This document shows positions 21,641 through 33,088 of a stretch of DNA of 64,000 bases, piece by piece. The stretch covers positions 88,501 to 152,500 of the forward strand of contig JACVTC010000081.1 of NCBI GenBank assembly GCA_016946835.1, given 5' to 3'. The position numbers and the translations under genes were made by a program. How positions within the stretch are numbered: the stretch's first letter is position 1; every line of letters starts with the position of its first letter. Under the pieces are notes generated by a model. That model had not been told where the DNA came from. It searched no databases and worked only from the letters and a program-made list of their open reading frames with translations. This stretch comes from Neocallimastix lanati (nom. inval.) (Eukaryota > Neocallimastigomycota > Neocallimastigomycetes > Neocallimastigales > Neocallimastigaceae).

Positions 21641-22455
21641 TATTTTTGTTGGTGATGATGAAGTTATAAAAAAAAATAAATGTAATTATTTAATTATATA
21701 TTATTTATTGTTATTATTATTTATTATTTATTATTTATTATTATTTAATAATAAATACTCTTTTTATTATTAATAATAAATATTCTTTTTATTATTTATT
21801 ATTTATTATTTATTATTTATTATTATTTAATAATGAATATTCTTTTTATTATTTATTATTTATTATTATTTAATAATAAATACTTTTTTTATTATTTATT
21901 ATTTATTATTTATTATTTATTATTTATTATTTATTATTTATTATTTATTATTTATTATTCTATTATTTATTATTCCATTATTTATTATTCATTATTTATT
22001 ATTCCATTATTTTTTATTATTTATTTATTTTTAAATATATTTTATATTTATTTTGTTTAAATTTTTTTTGAGCATCTTTTTTTGGGGGGTATATTTTATT
22101 TATTAATTTATTATATTTACTAATTTAATATTATTGCTAATAGTATTAAAAAATAAATTAAAATAAATAATATTAAATAATAATAAATAATAAATAATAA
22201 ATTTATTTATTTATTTCATTCATTTATTTCATTTATTTGGTATCAAAAATTTCCAAAACAAGTTATAATTAAAAAAATTTTTTTTTTTTTAAAAGATTAA
22301 AAATTAAAAGATAAAACAAAAATAAAAAAAAATAAAGAATAATAGTAAAAAAAAAAAAAAAAAAATGATGATGATAATGTCATCTTTTATCATTAATTAA
22401 AATTAAAATTAAAAAAGAATTTAAATAATATCTAATCTAATTAAATTCAAATTAT

Positions 22456-23075
22456 TTTATTTTTATTCTATTCCATCTGTACCTTATATTCACTATTCCA
22501 CTATTTATTTTATTTTATTTTATTTATTTTATTTTATTTTATTTTATTTTATTTTATTTTATTTTATTTTATTTTATTTTATTTTATTTTATTTATTTTA
22601 TTTTATTTTATTTTATTTTATTTTATTTTATTTTATTTTATTTTATTTTATTTTATTTTATTTTATTTTATTTTATTTTATTTTATTTTATTTTATTTTA
22701 TTTTATTTTATTTTATTTTATTTTATTTTATTTTATTTTATTTTATTTTATTTTATTTTATTTTATTTTATTTTATTTTATTTTATTTTATTTTATTTTA
22801 TTTTATTTTATTTTATTTTATTTTATTTTATTTTATTTTATTTTATTTTATTTTATTTTATTTTATTTTATTTTATTTTATTTTATTTTATTTTATTTTA
22901 TTTTATTTTATTTTATTTTATTTTATTTTATTTTATTTTATTTTATTTTATTTTATTTTATTTTATTTTATTTTATTTTATTTTATTTTATTTTATTTTA
23001 TTTTATTTTATTTTATTTTATTTTATTTTATTCAATCTGTACTTAATATTTATATTCTACTATTTATTTTATTTT
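22456..23075. repeat. Pentanucleotide array (TTTTA)n bounded by a 45-bp motif
   Basis: About 530 bases of TTTTA repeats run from 22503 to 23030. Both edges carry the same motif: CCATCTGTACCTTATATTCA on the left and CAATCTGTACTTAATATTTA on the right, each followed by CTATTTATTTTATTTT. Single or multiple copies of this motif also occur near 24545, at 30200-30310 (inverted) and at 30306-30620, so it is a dispersed minisatellite family. Confidence 0.85.
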
Positions 23076-23277
23076 ATTTTATTTTTATTTTTGATTAGTT
23101 TTGTTTTGTTTTGTTTGGATGTTTTATGATTGATCTAAAATGAATTTAAAAAAGAAAAAAATTTAATTTATGAAACTTAAAATATGAAAATAATTAAAAA
23201 AAAATTTTTTTTTTTATTACTTTTTTTTTTTTTATTTTTTCTTTCTTCATTGGACAAATCATCATTAACAAAAAAAT

Positions 23278-23395
23278 TATATTATATATTATATATTATA
23301 TATTATATATTATATATTATATATTATATATTATATATTATATATTATATATTATATATTATATATTATATATTATATATTTTATATTTTATATT
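23278..23395. repeat. Heptanucleotide array (TATATTA)n
   Basis: About 118 bases of alternating TATATTA units. No coding meaning. The flank at 23225-23275 has a short frame on the minus strand (VNDDLSNEERKNKKKK) that is coding-like but too short to call. Confidence 0.85.
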
Positions 23396-23775
23396 ATTTT
23401 AACTTTTTTTTTAATTTTTTTTTAATTTTTTTAAAATATCTTTGTATAAATAATAATAAATAAAGTTACATTGTTTAATAGTATTGTTTATTATCAAAAA
23501 ATATAAAATTAAATTAATAATAAAGTTAAAAAATTAAAAAAATCTTTAATTCCATCTACTTTTTAATTTAAAATTAATTTAAATTTATGATTTTATACTA
23601 CATAAAATTTTTTTAATTTTTTTGTAGAAATAAATACATTAAAACTTTAATTAATAAAAAAAAGAAAAGAAAAAGAAAAGAAAAAGAAAAAATAATATAT
23701 AATATTTTATGTATATTCATATTTATATATATATATAAATTGGAATAAGCTTTATTTTTAGGAGAAAAGAGTTCT

Positions 23776-23814
<39 letters not shown>

Positions 23815-23819
<5 letters not shown>

Positions 23820-24459
23820 ATCTTTTTATGATAAACTTAGCCAGAGTCCTTCAATTCCATTCATTCCTATAAAAATTATTAATTTTTTGGAAATACTTTT
23901 AAATATTAATCTTTATCTTTTTATCCGTAGTTCTTTTTTTTTTTTTTTTTTATTTTTTTTTTTTTTTTTTTTTTTATAAAAGTTTAGATAATGAAAGTTA
24001 TCAAAGTAATAATCAAATAAGAAATTCAACCAAATTGTTAAATATAAGGTTTATATATATGGTTTAAATATAAATATATAAAAAAACACCATTAATATAA
24101 TATGATAAATTAAAAAATAAAATATTAAAAGCTTTTTTTTTTTTTTTAGAGAAATTAAGTATAATAATAAAAAATGAAAGATATTAATAAAAATAAAAAT
24201 AAGATATGATATAAATGTAAACTATTAGTAAATAATAAAATGAAATGAAATAAATAGTAAATAGAGATATATTTTAATAAAGTAAATAGGGATATATATT
24301 AAAAATATAAAAAAAAAAAAAAAAATAAAAAATAAAATGAAGTTGATACAATTATTAATCATCGTCTATATTTAAATAACCTACAGATAATAAATAATTT
24401 TTTAATACATCTAATTGTACCATTAATAAACCAAGTATCATTTTCATCGCTTTAATATT

Positions 24460-24502
<43 letters not shown>

Positions 24503-25655
24503 TGTTTTTATTTTATTTTATTTTATTTCATTTTATTTTATTGTATTCAATCTCTACTTTATATTCATATTTCAACTATTTATTTTATTTTATTTTATTT
24601 ATGTCTTTTTAAGCAATCCTCTACAAATATCACAGATAATATTATAAAGTGTATATTCCATTGGTAATCGTAATAACATATGTATACACATATAGACTAT
24701 TATGATGGCATGAAAACAAAAATAGAAAAGTAAAAAAAAAAATTATTTCTTCATCAACTCTATTTTTTTTTTTTTTTTGTGTTTTTTCTCCTTTTTCCTC
24801 TTATAAAATCAATAATAACGGAATAACTTTTAAAAATGATTAAATAAAATTGCCTATCATTGGATACAAGCTTTTCACCTTAAAGATATCGAATAAAAAA
24901 AATAAAACAAAAAAAAAAAAAAAAAAAAATAAAAAAAGAAAAAAAGGAATTATTTACTTTTCTAAAGTCATCATAAGTCATCATTTTTTTTTTTTTAAAT
25001 TTATATAAAGAAAGCTTTTTAAATATTGTAAATACAAGTCATTATTACATCAAGGAAGTGGACTATCCATGGCTATTCAATTAATGAAAAGAAATATTCA
25101 CCAAGAAATAAAAAAATATATATATAAATATATAAAAAAAAATAGGATACTAACAGTATTAAAAATTAAAAAAAAAAAAAATAAAAATAAAAATGAAAGT
25201 AAAAAAGAAAAAATAAAATAAAATACATATTTATATATATTTCTTATTCATATTTCATTAAATTATTTAATAATGGATTTAATAACCTTTTTACATCATT
25301 TCAATTAATAAAATACTATTTATATATATTTATATTTTTTTATATATTATTTTTATTAATAAAATAATATTTATTTATTTTATTTTATTTTATTTTATTT
25401 TATTTTTTTTTTTTTTTTTTTTTTTTTATACTGGAATAAGAATAAGAAGAATAGCTTTGGGATGATAGTCGTGGTTGTAGTGGTGGTCGTAGTACCTGTA
25501 GTAGAAATTATGATTTCATTTGGAAAGGAGAGAGCAAAAGTATTCGTATCGCAATTTGAAAAGAGTTTTTTTTTTTTTTTTTTTTTACTTTGATACTTTT
25601 GATCATTAAGAATATTGGAAGGATAGTAAATTGATGATGATTTTATTTAATGTTT
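23815..25655 (-). other. Scattered coding-like blocks, possible multi-exon or broken gene
   Basis: Several minus-strand blocks look coding but do not join into one frame. The block at 25650-25340 reads SSSIYYPSNILNDQKYQS, then Lys7 from a 21-A run that keeps frame, then LFSNCDTNTFALSFPNEIII and a Thr run. The block at 24740-24608 reads YFCFHAIIIVYMCIHMLLRL then PMEYTLYNIICDICRGLLKK and a stop. The block at 24450-24358 reads AMKMILGLLMVQLDVLKNYL then LSVGYLNIDDD and a stop. The block at about 23860 reads GMNGIEGLWLSLS and a stop. The middle blocks are helical and faintly recall the fungal-specific domain of zinc-cluster transcription factors, but this is weak. Some plus-strand frames are open as well, so the strand is uncertain. 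Confidence 0.28.
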
Positions 25656-26002
25656 TATTTTAATAATAAATTTATTTATTTATTATTTTATTATTATTTA
25701 ATTTTATTTTATTATATATTAATTTTTTTTTTTTTATTTTATTTCATTAAAGTTCATTGAACTAATATCTTTTTTATTTTCTTTACAAAAGTTTTTCTAG
25801 TTATTGTCATCTAATTATTTTATTTAAACATAAAAATTTTGTTAAAATAATTTTTTTTTCTATCATTTTAAACAATTTATATGTATAAATAAAAATAAAA
25901 ATAATAGAAAAACTAAATTAAATAAGAAATCTACTAACTACATTTATTAATTTTATTTTATTTTTTTTTTATTTTTTTTTTTTTTATTTTAAATCTATTT
26001 GA

Positions 26003-26773
26003 TTAATTTATGCACTTTCCAAAATTACTTTGGCAACCTTTAGATTTTTTACAGTGATCATTGGATTTACCACAGTAACCATATTTACTACAACAGTAAC
26101 CAGTATGACAACATTTATTACCGTTGTCTGGTCCACATCGATCATTAGTGGTTGTTCCATAAGGACATTTTCCAGAAGGTTTAGTTTGTGGTTGTGGCTT
26201 TGGTTGTTGTATTTCATAATATCTTTCACAAGGACACCAACCGTTATAAGTAATACAACGACCGTTGACCGTTCTTGGAGTAACTCCATCATTATTAGCA
26301 TTTGTATATTGATATCTTATTGAAAAATTGCTACCTGGAATAGGAGTATTACCATAAGGACTAAAATAGCATTTACTGTCATGAGCATTGAAAACAGCCT
26401 TAATTAACTTATTGCATTTTCCATCAAATGGATTACCATCTAAATCCATGAATGTATATGTTTTACCTTCATAATTGTAACATTGATAAAAAGTTGGAAT
26501 ACATGGAGCAGAGCAACCAGCCACAGGTATACAAAATGGAGTACCGTATCTATATTCATAACTTTTACAGATATATATGTTATTTGCACTACAATCATTG
26601 TAAGCATAACCAATATAATAACCATTCGTCATTTTATAAGCTGGAGAAGGAGCTATAGTATCTGGACAAGAATTAATATCACCATTATGTTTTTGATTTA
26701 ATATATTACCCTTTGAAGCAAAAACATAATGAATATTATATAATAGAGCAAATAATAATAATTTATAATTCAT
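26003..26773 (-). CDS. Secreted chitin-binding (CBM18/hevein-like) protein
   Basis: A 256-residue protein with a clear signal peptide (MNYKLLLFALLYNIHYVFA, cleavage expected near residue 19). A Cys-rich N-terminal domain of about 170 residues follows that I do not recognise. Next is a Pro/Gln linker (QQPKPQPQTKPSG), then a hevein-type chitin-binding module at about 203-254: DRCGPDNGNKCCHTGYCCS, KYGYCGKSNDHCKK and a final Cys pair. CBM18 modules bind chitin or GlcNAc. In gut fungi they occur on secreted enzymes and wall proteins. The N-terminal half has many Tyr and Cys and could be an uncharacterised binding domain. Single exon, start ATG preceded by a T/A tract. Confidence 0.85.
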   Translation of the reverse strand: MNYKLLLFALLYNIHYVFASKGNILNQKHNGDINSCPDTIAPSPAYKMTNGYYIGYAYNDCSANNIYICKSYEYRYGTPFCIPVAGCSAPCIPTFYQCYNYEGKTYTFMDLDGNPFDGKCNKLIKAVFNAHDSKCYFSPYGNTPIPGSNFSIRYQYTNANNDGVTPRTVNGRCITYNGWCPCERYYEIQQPKPQPQTKPSGKCPYGTTTNDRCGPDNGNKCCHTGYCCSKYGYCGKSNDHCKKSKGCQSNFGKCIN

Positions 26774-27155
26774 TTTTTTTTTTTTTTTTTTAATTTAATA
26801 ACTTTTATATGTTTTATTTTATTTTTTATTTATTTTTTTAAAATTTATATTTTAATGTAAAAAAAAAAAAAGTATAGAGTGAAATATTAATATTTATATT
26901 CATTTTAAAAAATTTATAAACCGTATGAATAAAAAGCTGGTTATTAATAATTATTAAATTTATATTAAAGAAATCTGTTACCTATAAATCAAAAAAATAA
27001 TAGAAAATATTATATATTAAAATGATATAATAGATAAAATCTATAATATTAATGAATATATATTATACAGTTTGATGATAATTTAGTATGTACATACAAT
27101 ATATAACCTCCTACAAACTTTTTACATATATATATATATATATATATATTTTTTT

Positions 27156-27325
27156 ATGGACTGGAGACTTTCGTCTCCCCCATATTTTAATATGGGTGTA
27201 TGTTTAACTACCATACCGGTAGGACGTCGACGCTCAACCCCCATAAGCAAAGAAACTCCATATAGAAGCACTTTACCGTTTTTATATAATAATATGTCGA
27301 ACTACAATATTTACTATTGTAGTTC
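27156..27325. other. Triple-hairpin island
   Basis: A 170-bp block with three perfect inverted repeats. The first is GGAGAC(TTTC)GTCTCC at 27163-27178, which on the minus strand is a 6-bp stem capped by a GAAA (GNRA) tetraloop. The second is CCCATATT/AATATGGG at 27179-27196. The third is an 11-bp stem at 27299-27309/27315-27325. Between them lie CCGG and the palindrome CGTCGACG. Surroundings are pure AT. The single forward frame across it is not convincing. Likely a structured RNA (minus strand favoured) or a miniature mobile element. No hammerhead core was found. Confidence 0.45.
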
Positions 27326-27694
27326 ATTAATACTTTATTAATTATAATTATTATAATTATTATATATTAATTATAATATATAATAATCAACTTTAAATTT
27401 GGTTAGTATTAATATATATTTCATTATTGTTAATTGTTATTTACATATTAAATACAAATAATTTAAATAGAAATTAAAAATAATTTTTAACGTTTGTTGA
27501 AAATACGAATCAATTCTTATATCGTTAATATTAATGTTAAGTGAATCTTCTAATTAGGTCATCTGATTCATATAAAACTTAATTTATTTTCTCATATTTT
27601 TCTTAAAAAAAATAAGAAAAAAATTATATAAAAATCTAGTTTAATAGGAAAAAAATTATATAAAAATCTTGTTTAATATTTTAAGCGTATATTT

Positions 27695-27736
<42 letters not shown>

Positions 27737-28380
27737 AAAAATTAAAGATAATATAATTTTATTTTTATTTTATATAATATTAAATATAAAATGTATTGTT
27801 TTAAATAATTATTAATCATAAATAAATTAAAAATTATCCTCAGAATAATATAATAATTTAGAAACCCAACTATTAATGCCCAATATTTGTACGAAAGATT
27901 TAATAATGTATCAAACTTTACTTAATATAAAATTTATTTTTAATTAAAATAATAAATTTAATTATACTTTAAAATATAAAACGCGAAATTTTTCTTTTTA
28001 TTTGCTTTTATTAATAAATTCCTTTAAAATATAACTTCCCTTTTGTTATATTTTAAAATAAAAATATTTTTGACTAAAATAAAAAAACTCTCTCTCTGAT
28101 AAAATAAGAATAATTTTTTGTATTTATATAAAATTTTTTTTTATATTAATTTTATAACACTTTTTACTATTGTATATTTTGATATTCTACTTTATTTTTA
28201 CTTTATGACTTCTTCTCTTGAAAAATTCTCTTTTATAAATAAATTTTTCCATTTTGAAACTAAAAGTAACTAAAGTAGTTTATATAATAATAAATTAAGT
28301 TTTAATATAAAAATTATAATTTCATAAATTTCGTACTAAAAATTTAATGTAGGAAATGATGAGAGGAATTTTTGTTTGAA
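27326..28380. other. AT-rich intergenic stretch
   Basis: No gene recognised. It probably includes the remains of the 3' LTR of the copia fragment that follows, since the purine tract at 28394-28401 (GAGGGGGG on the minus strand) faces into it. No matching second LTR is visible to confirm this. Confidence 0.5.
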
Positions 28381-28455
28381 AAATCCAAACTCGCCCCCCT
28401 CAAATTAAAATTCCTCGAAATGTTTTAATAAAAGAAAGTAGTATCAATAAAATAT

Positions 28456-29240
28456 TCAATGGAATCTTTTGCTTACTCTTTTAGTTAATACATCGACTAA
28501 CATATTATTTGAACTTACATACGACATATTAATAAAATCTTCCTTTATGTAATTCATCTCAAAGGAATAATCTAGGTCAAAATGCCTTGAGGAATTGATT
28601 CTTTTTTCATTAGTCTAAGATCTTAATATTACTAATGTTATCACAAAAGACCAGACGTAATAAAACTTTTCCTTCAATTTCTTTATTTAGATTATTTAAC
28701 AACATAATCATTTCAATTAAGTCTGCTGTTGCATTAAATACCGCTTCCGTTGTACTTTGAGCTGGGAACTTTTGTTTCCTTGATTTCCAACAGATTGGAG
28801 CACATCCCATGTATATTATATATCCAGTAGTGGATTTAGCATTATCATCAACATCTTTAGGTCCGAAACTGGCATCTGAGTATGTGGCAATGTCTTCTTT
28901 GTTATTAAATTTTAAAAAGAAATTTCTTGTTTTATTCAAATATTTAAGAACATTTTGTACCTTTCTCCAATCTTTAATGATTGGATTATTTCTTTTAGAA
29001 GAAAATTTTCTTATTGTCTCACAGATATCTGGCCTTGTACATCTTGCTAAATGAATTAAAGATCCTACTACTATTCTATATTTAGTAGGATCTATCTTTT
29101 ATTTATTTTCTTCTTTATCAGTTATATCTGAATAAAGGTTATTTTTCTCTCCTGTAACGTTGTATTTATTTAACTTGTTTACAATATATTTTCCTTCTTC
29201 TGTTTTGTTAATTTTAATACTAAGAATACGACCTAAATGT
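28456..29240 (-). pseudogene. Ty1/copia pol fragment (end of RT, RNase H)
   Basis: The minus-strand remnant begins with an RT tail (LGRILSIKINKTEEGKYIVN), has an in-frame TAA at 29099-29101, then the copia signature VVGSLIHLARCTRPDI and RNase H (YSDASFGPKDVDD, KSTTGYIIYMG, STTEA). The frame stops at 28610; after a frameshift the C-terminal part continues (YVSSNNMLVDVLTKR) to 28456. A polypurine tract at 28394-28401 marks the 3' end. It is distinct in sequence from the intact copia element at 53-58 kb, so it belongs to another, older family. Confidence 0.8.
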
Positions 29241-30170
29241 AAATAAATTATTAAAAAATTTATATTATATTAATTATTTTAATATTATTTAATATTATTT
29301 TAATGTATTAATATTTAATATATATAATATATTATTATTTATACTATATTATTAGTATAATAAAAATTTTATTGTATAATATATACATTAAATTTAATAT
29401 TGATTTAATTTAATAATTAAAAATTTTTACTTTTTGAATATATTAAAATTTTTTTTTTTTTTAAGATGATAATTTTAGTTATATTAAAATTTTAATTTTC
29501 AATTTTATTTTTATTTAAATTTAAACTTCATATTACCAAAGATAGAAAAAAAAAATTAATCTGTTAAGATTTTGATATATTTTATGTTTTAAATTTAAAT
29601 AAAAAAATATGTTTTATTAAAAAAAAATTTACTAAGTCGATATGTCTATATAGTAATATTCTGTATAGATATAGATATATAATAATAATAAATACATTTA
29701 AATAATTTAGTTCAATTAAAATTTATTAAAAATTGACTTCAATAATTAAAGTTATTTAATTAATTTTATTTATAATTCCTTTTTATTTAATAATGAAATA
29801 TCTATAAAATATTGCTATTAAAGTAATTATACAATAACCTTCCAAAGAACATAAAAGATAGATTTTTACATCTTTCTTTTATACTTTGTAAGTTACATAA
29901 TAGTATTTAATTATATGATATTAATAATATAATAATATAAATATTAATAAAATATTAAGATAAATTTAATTATATAATTAATTTGAATAATTGAAATTAA
30001 TATAGATATGAATGTGGTGCATTTCGCCAATTTTTATAATACAAATTTTCAATACGCCATTTATTTTTAATGTCTTTTAAAATTTTTTGTTAACGCCATA
30101 AAAAAATTTTATACAATTATATGTAAAAAAAAATAAATGTATAAATAAATAAAGAACTTAATAATATAAG
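29241..30170. other. AT-rich intergenic stretch
   Basis: Low-complexity A/T. A short minus-strand frame near 30005-30080 (DIKNKWRIENLYYKNWRN) looks like a coding remnant, but it is too short to assign. Confidence 0.4.
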
Positions 30171-30199
30171 TATATAAAATAAAATAAAATAAAATAAAA

Positions 30200-30620
30200 T
30201 AAATAGTAGAATATGAATATAATGTACAGATTGAATAAAATAAAATAAATAGTTGAAATATAAATATAAAGTAGAGATTGAATAAAATAAAATAAAATAA
30301 ATAGTAGAATATTTATTTTATTCAATTTGTACTTTATATTTATATTTTACTATACTATTTATTTTATTCAATTTGTACTTTATATTTATATTTTACTATT
30401 TATTTTATTCAATTTGTACTTTATATTTATATTTTACTATACTATTTATTTTATTCAATTTGTACTTTATATTTATATTTTACTATTTATTTTATTCAAT
30501 TTGTACTTTATATTTATATTTTACTATTTATTTTATTCAATTTGTACTTTATATTTATATTTTACTATTTATTTTATTCAATTTGTACTTTATATTCATA
30601 TTTCTACTATTTATTTTATT
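30200..30620. repeat. Head-to-head minisatellite (41-bp unit)
   Basis: Seven direct units starting TTCAATTTGTACTTTATAT lie at 30321, 30367, 30408, 30454, 30495, 30536 and 30577. Spacing is 41 bp, or about 46 bp where an extra ACTAT is present. About three units of the same motif in reverse orientation lie at 30200-30312, so the array is symmetrical around about 30312. The repeated Phe/Ile/Tyr reading frames through it are artefacts. Confidence 0.85.
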
Positions 30621-30779
30621 TTATTTTATTTTATTTTTATTAATACTTTACTCTTTTATATTACTTCACTGTTTACTTTATTTTTATTTTTATTTTTATT
30701 TTTATTTCTATTTTTATTTTTATTTTTATTTTTTATTTTTTATTTTTTATTTTTATTCACTTTTTCTAAAATTTTAACT

Positions 30780-31968
30780 TCAAAAAAAAAATGATCCATA
30801 ACTTAATGATGTAGGAGAAACAAAGTCATTTAAAATAAATATCTCTTAAAAGAATTTTAAATGTATTTTTTTTTTTTTTTTTTTTTTGTATACTATCAAC
30901 TTAGCGGATTACCTAACTAACATATTATATTAGTTGTTATTAACTCTCTTGAATTTCTTTTTTTAATTGTTATAGTAAAAAATAAAAAAAAAAAAAAAAA
31001 ATAATCCTTCACAACATCTATAATTAGTCCTTCGAATATAGCTTAATATAAACAGTAATAATCGTTCTTTACAAATTAATCTTTTTTCCCTCTTTTTAAT
31101 AACTTAATATTTATTTATAATTAATAGAAATTTATATAATAATCATATTAGAAGGAAGGAAAATTAAAAGATGATATTTTGGATTTTCCATTTTTTGAAT
31201 AACTGTAAATATTATATATATATATATATATTAATAAATTAGTTTTAAAAAAAAAAAAAAATTTTTTTTTTCAAAATTTAATTTACATATTTAGTTAAAA
31301 TTATTTAATATATTTATAAAAAAAAAATAATAATAATAATAAAACAATAATAATATTATTAAAAGTTATGTTTATGAGAATGTATTTGATTCTATTTCGT
31401 GTAATTTTTATAGTTCATTGACTATATTGTATCCATCAATTTTTATTATATATATTTAATATTATATATTAAATTTCTATAAAAATAATAAAAAAAAAAA
31501 ATATTAATAAATAACTTTTAAATAAATTAAATAAACTAAATTCCATAAAGAAATTTAACGTATAATATTTTTTTTTAATAATGATGATTTTGAAACCGTA
31601 ACAAAATTTAGAAAATTAGTTACTAAGATAATAATTTATTTGACGATATGTTTCAATGAATTAATAAAACTTCAAAATTTTGCAATGGTTGAGAGCTATT
31701 GAAATTTTTTATTAATCTTCAAAATAATATTAATTATGTAAAAAAAATACTATTACTACTATTAATACTACTAATAATACTAATAATACTACTAACAATA
31801 TTATTAATAAATATTTTTCGAAATTAAAAAAATATATCTTATTTTATTTTATTAAGATAAAAAATCATATTAATAAAGATATAAGTATTATTATTATTTT
31901 TTTTTAATATGTATAAATTATTATTATTATTATTTTTTTTAATATGTATAAATTATTATTATAATTAT

Positions 31969-32005
<37 letters not shown>

Positions 32006-32185
32006 TATGAAGAAAATAATAATTTCAATATCCTATCAGAAATAAACTTAAATGATTTACTAATACATATTTATAATAATGAAATATAAAGTATATTTAT
32101 ATATATAATTTAAATAATTAATACAAAGTATATAAAGATAATAAAATAAATAGTTGAATAATAGAATAGTAAATAATAATTAAGC

Positions 32186-32215
<30 letters not shown>
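30780..32215. other. AT-rich intergenic stretch
   Basis: Homopolymers, ATT runs and T runs. I see no gene, RNA or recognisable element in it. Confidence 0.55.
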
Positions 32216-32221
<6 letters not shown>

Positions 32222-32465
32222 CCGGTGTGGACCACCCTGTGTCCCCCCTCAAGACATGGGAATATTAAGGTAGTCACAACACTTTGGTGGATATACTCCC
32301 CTACTGTACAGCCTTACTGTTTATTCAGCATTGGTGCTCTAACCATACATATTATTGCTGAGATTTTCTAGCACGATTTTTCTCTTGGAATGCTTTTCGG
32401 TGCCTAACTCCCTAGAAGTGAGGCTAGAATAACCTAACCCGGTTGAGTCACGTGCTAGCCAATTA
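32216..32465. other. Unassigned G+C-richer island
   Basis: About 250 bases of near-balanced composition, bounded sharply by a T run and by AT-rich sequence. The minus strand begins GGCTAGCACGTGACTCAACC and within 40 bases has a complementary TTCTAGCC, a possible terminal stem. It contains TTGAGGGGGGACACAGGG, resembling a polypurine tract. Short minus-strand frames (GEYIHQSVVTTLIFPCLEGG) are open for only about 35 codons. It could be a LINE/LTR 3' remnant, a SINE or a non-coding RNA. No tRNA, 5S or snRNA signature was recognised. Confidence 0.4.
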
Positions 32466-33088
32466 ATCGATAGTTTCTTGTAAAAAAAATAAAAACTATA
32501 CATTTATTTTATTTTAATTGTATTATTAATATTATTTTTATAAATAATGATAATAATAATTAAAAATTAAAAAATATCTTTTTTTTTTTTTTTTTTTTTT
32601 TTTTATTTTATTTTTATTCGTTTTACATAATTATTTATTATTTTAATCGATTTGAATAATTACATATATATATAAATATATATGTTTTTTTTTTTTTTCT
32701 TAAATGATTTCAGTTTAAAATTTTTATTACATTTTTCATTTTATCATACTTTATTATTTATTTTTTTTTTTTTTTTTTTTTTTTGTATTTTTGCATTAGT
32801 TTATATGCATAATTTTGATTTATTCATTTTTGACAATTTTTTTTTTTTTTTTTTGATTTACAATTTATAACTTTACTCAATGTTTTACACCTTTTATTTT
32901 ATTTTATTTTATTATTCAATTTCATTATGAAACTAATATATTAATAACTTTTTTTATCTTTTTTTTTTTTTTTTTTTAACTATTATTATTTTAATGATAT
33001 TATTTTTAAATAATCAAATTGAAATCATTAATCAATAAATAAATTATTTAATTGGGATTAATTTTTTTTTTTTTAACAAATAATTTTC
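32466..33088. other. AT-rich 3' flank of the peptidase gene
   Basis: T runs and A/T simple sequence only. No feature recognised. Confidence 0.55.

Noticed and set aside
27156-27325. Hammerhead or HDV-like ribozyme
   Set aside because: No CUGAUGA core or HDV pseudoknot arrangement could be found; only a GAAA-capped stem.
27156-27341. 61-codon forward frame over the hairpin island
   Set aside because: It crosses the palindromes and has no recognisable protein features; a structured element explains the sequence better.
30327-30794. Long repeated forward frames
   Set aside because: Translation of the 41-bp minisatellite; composition is not protein-like.
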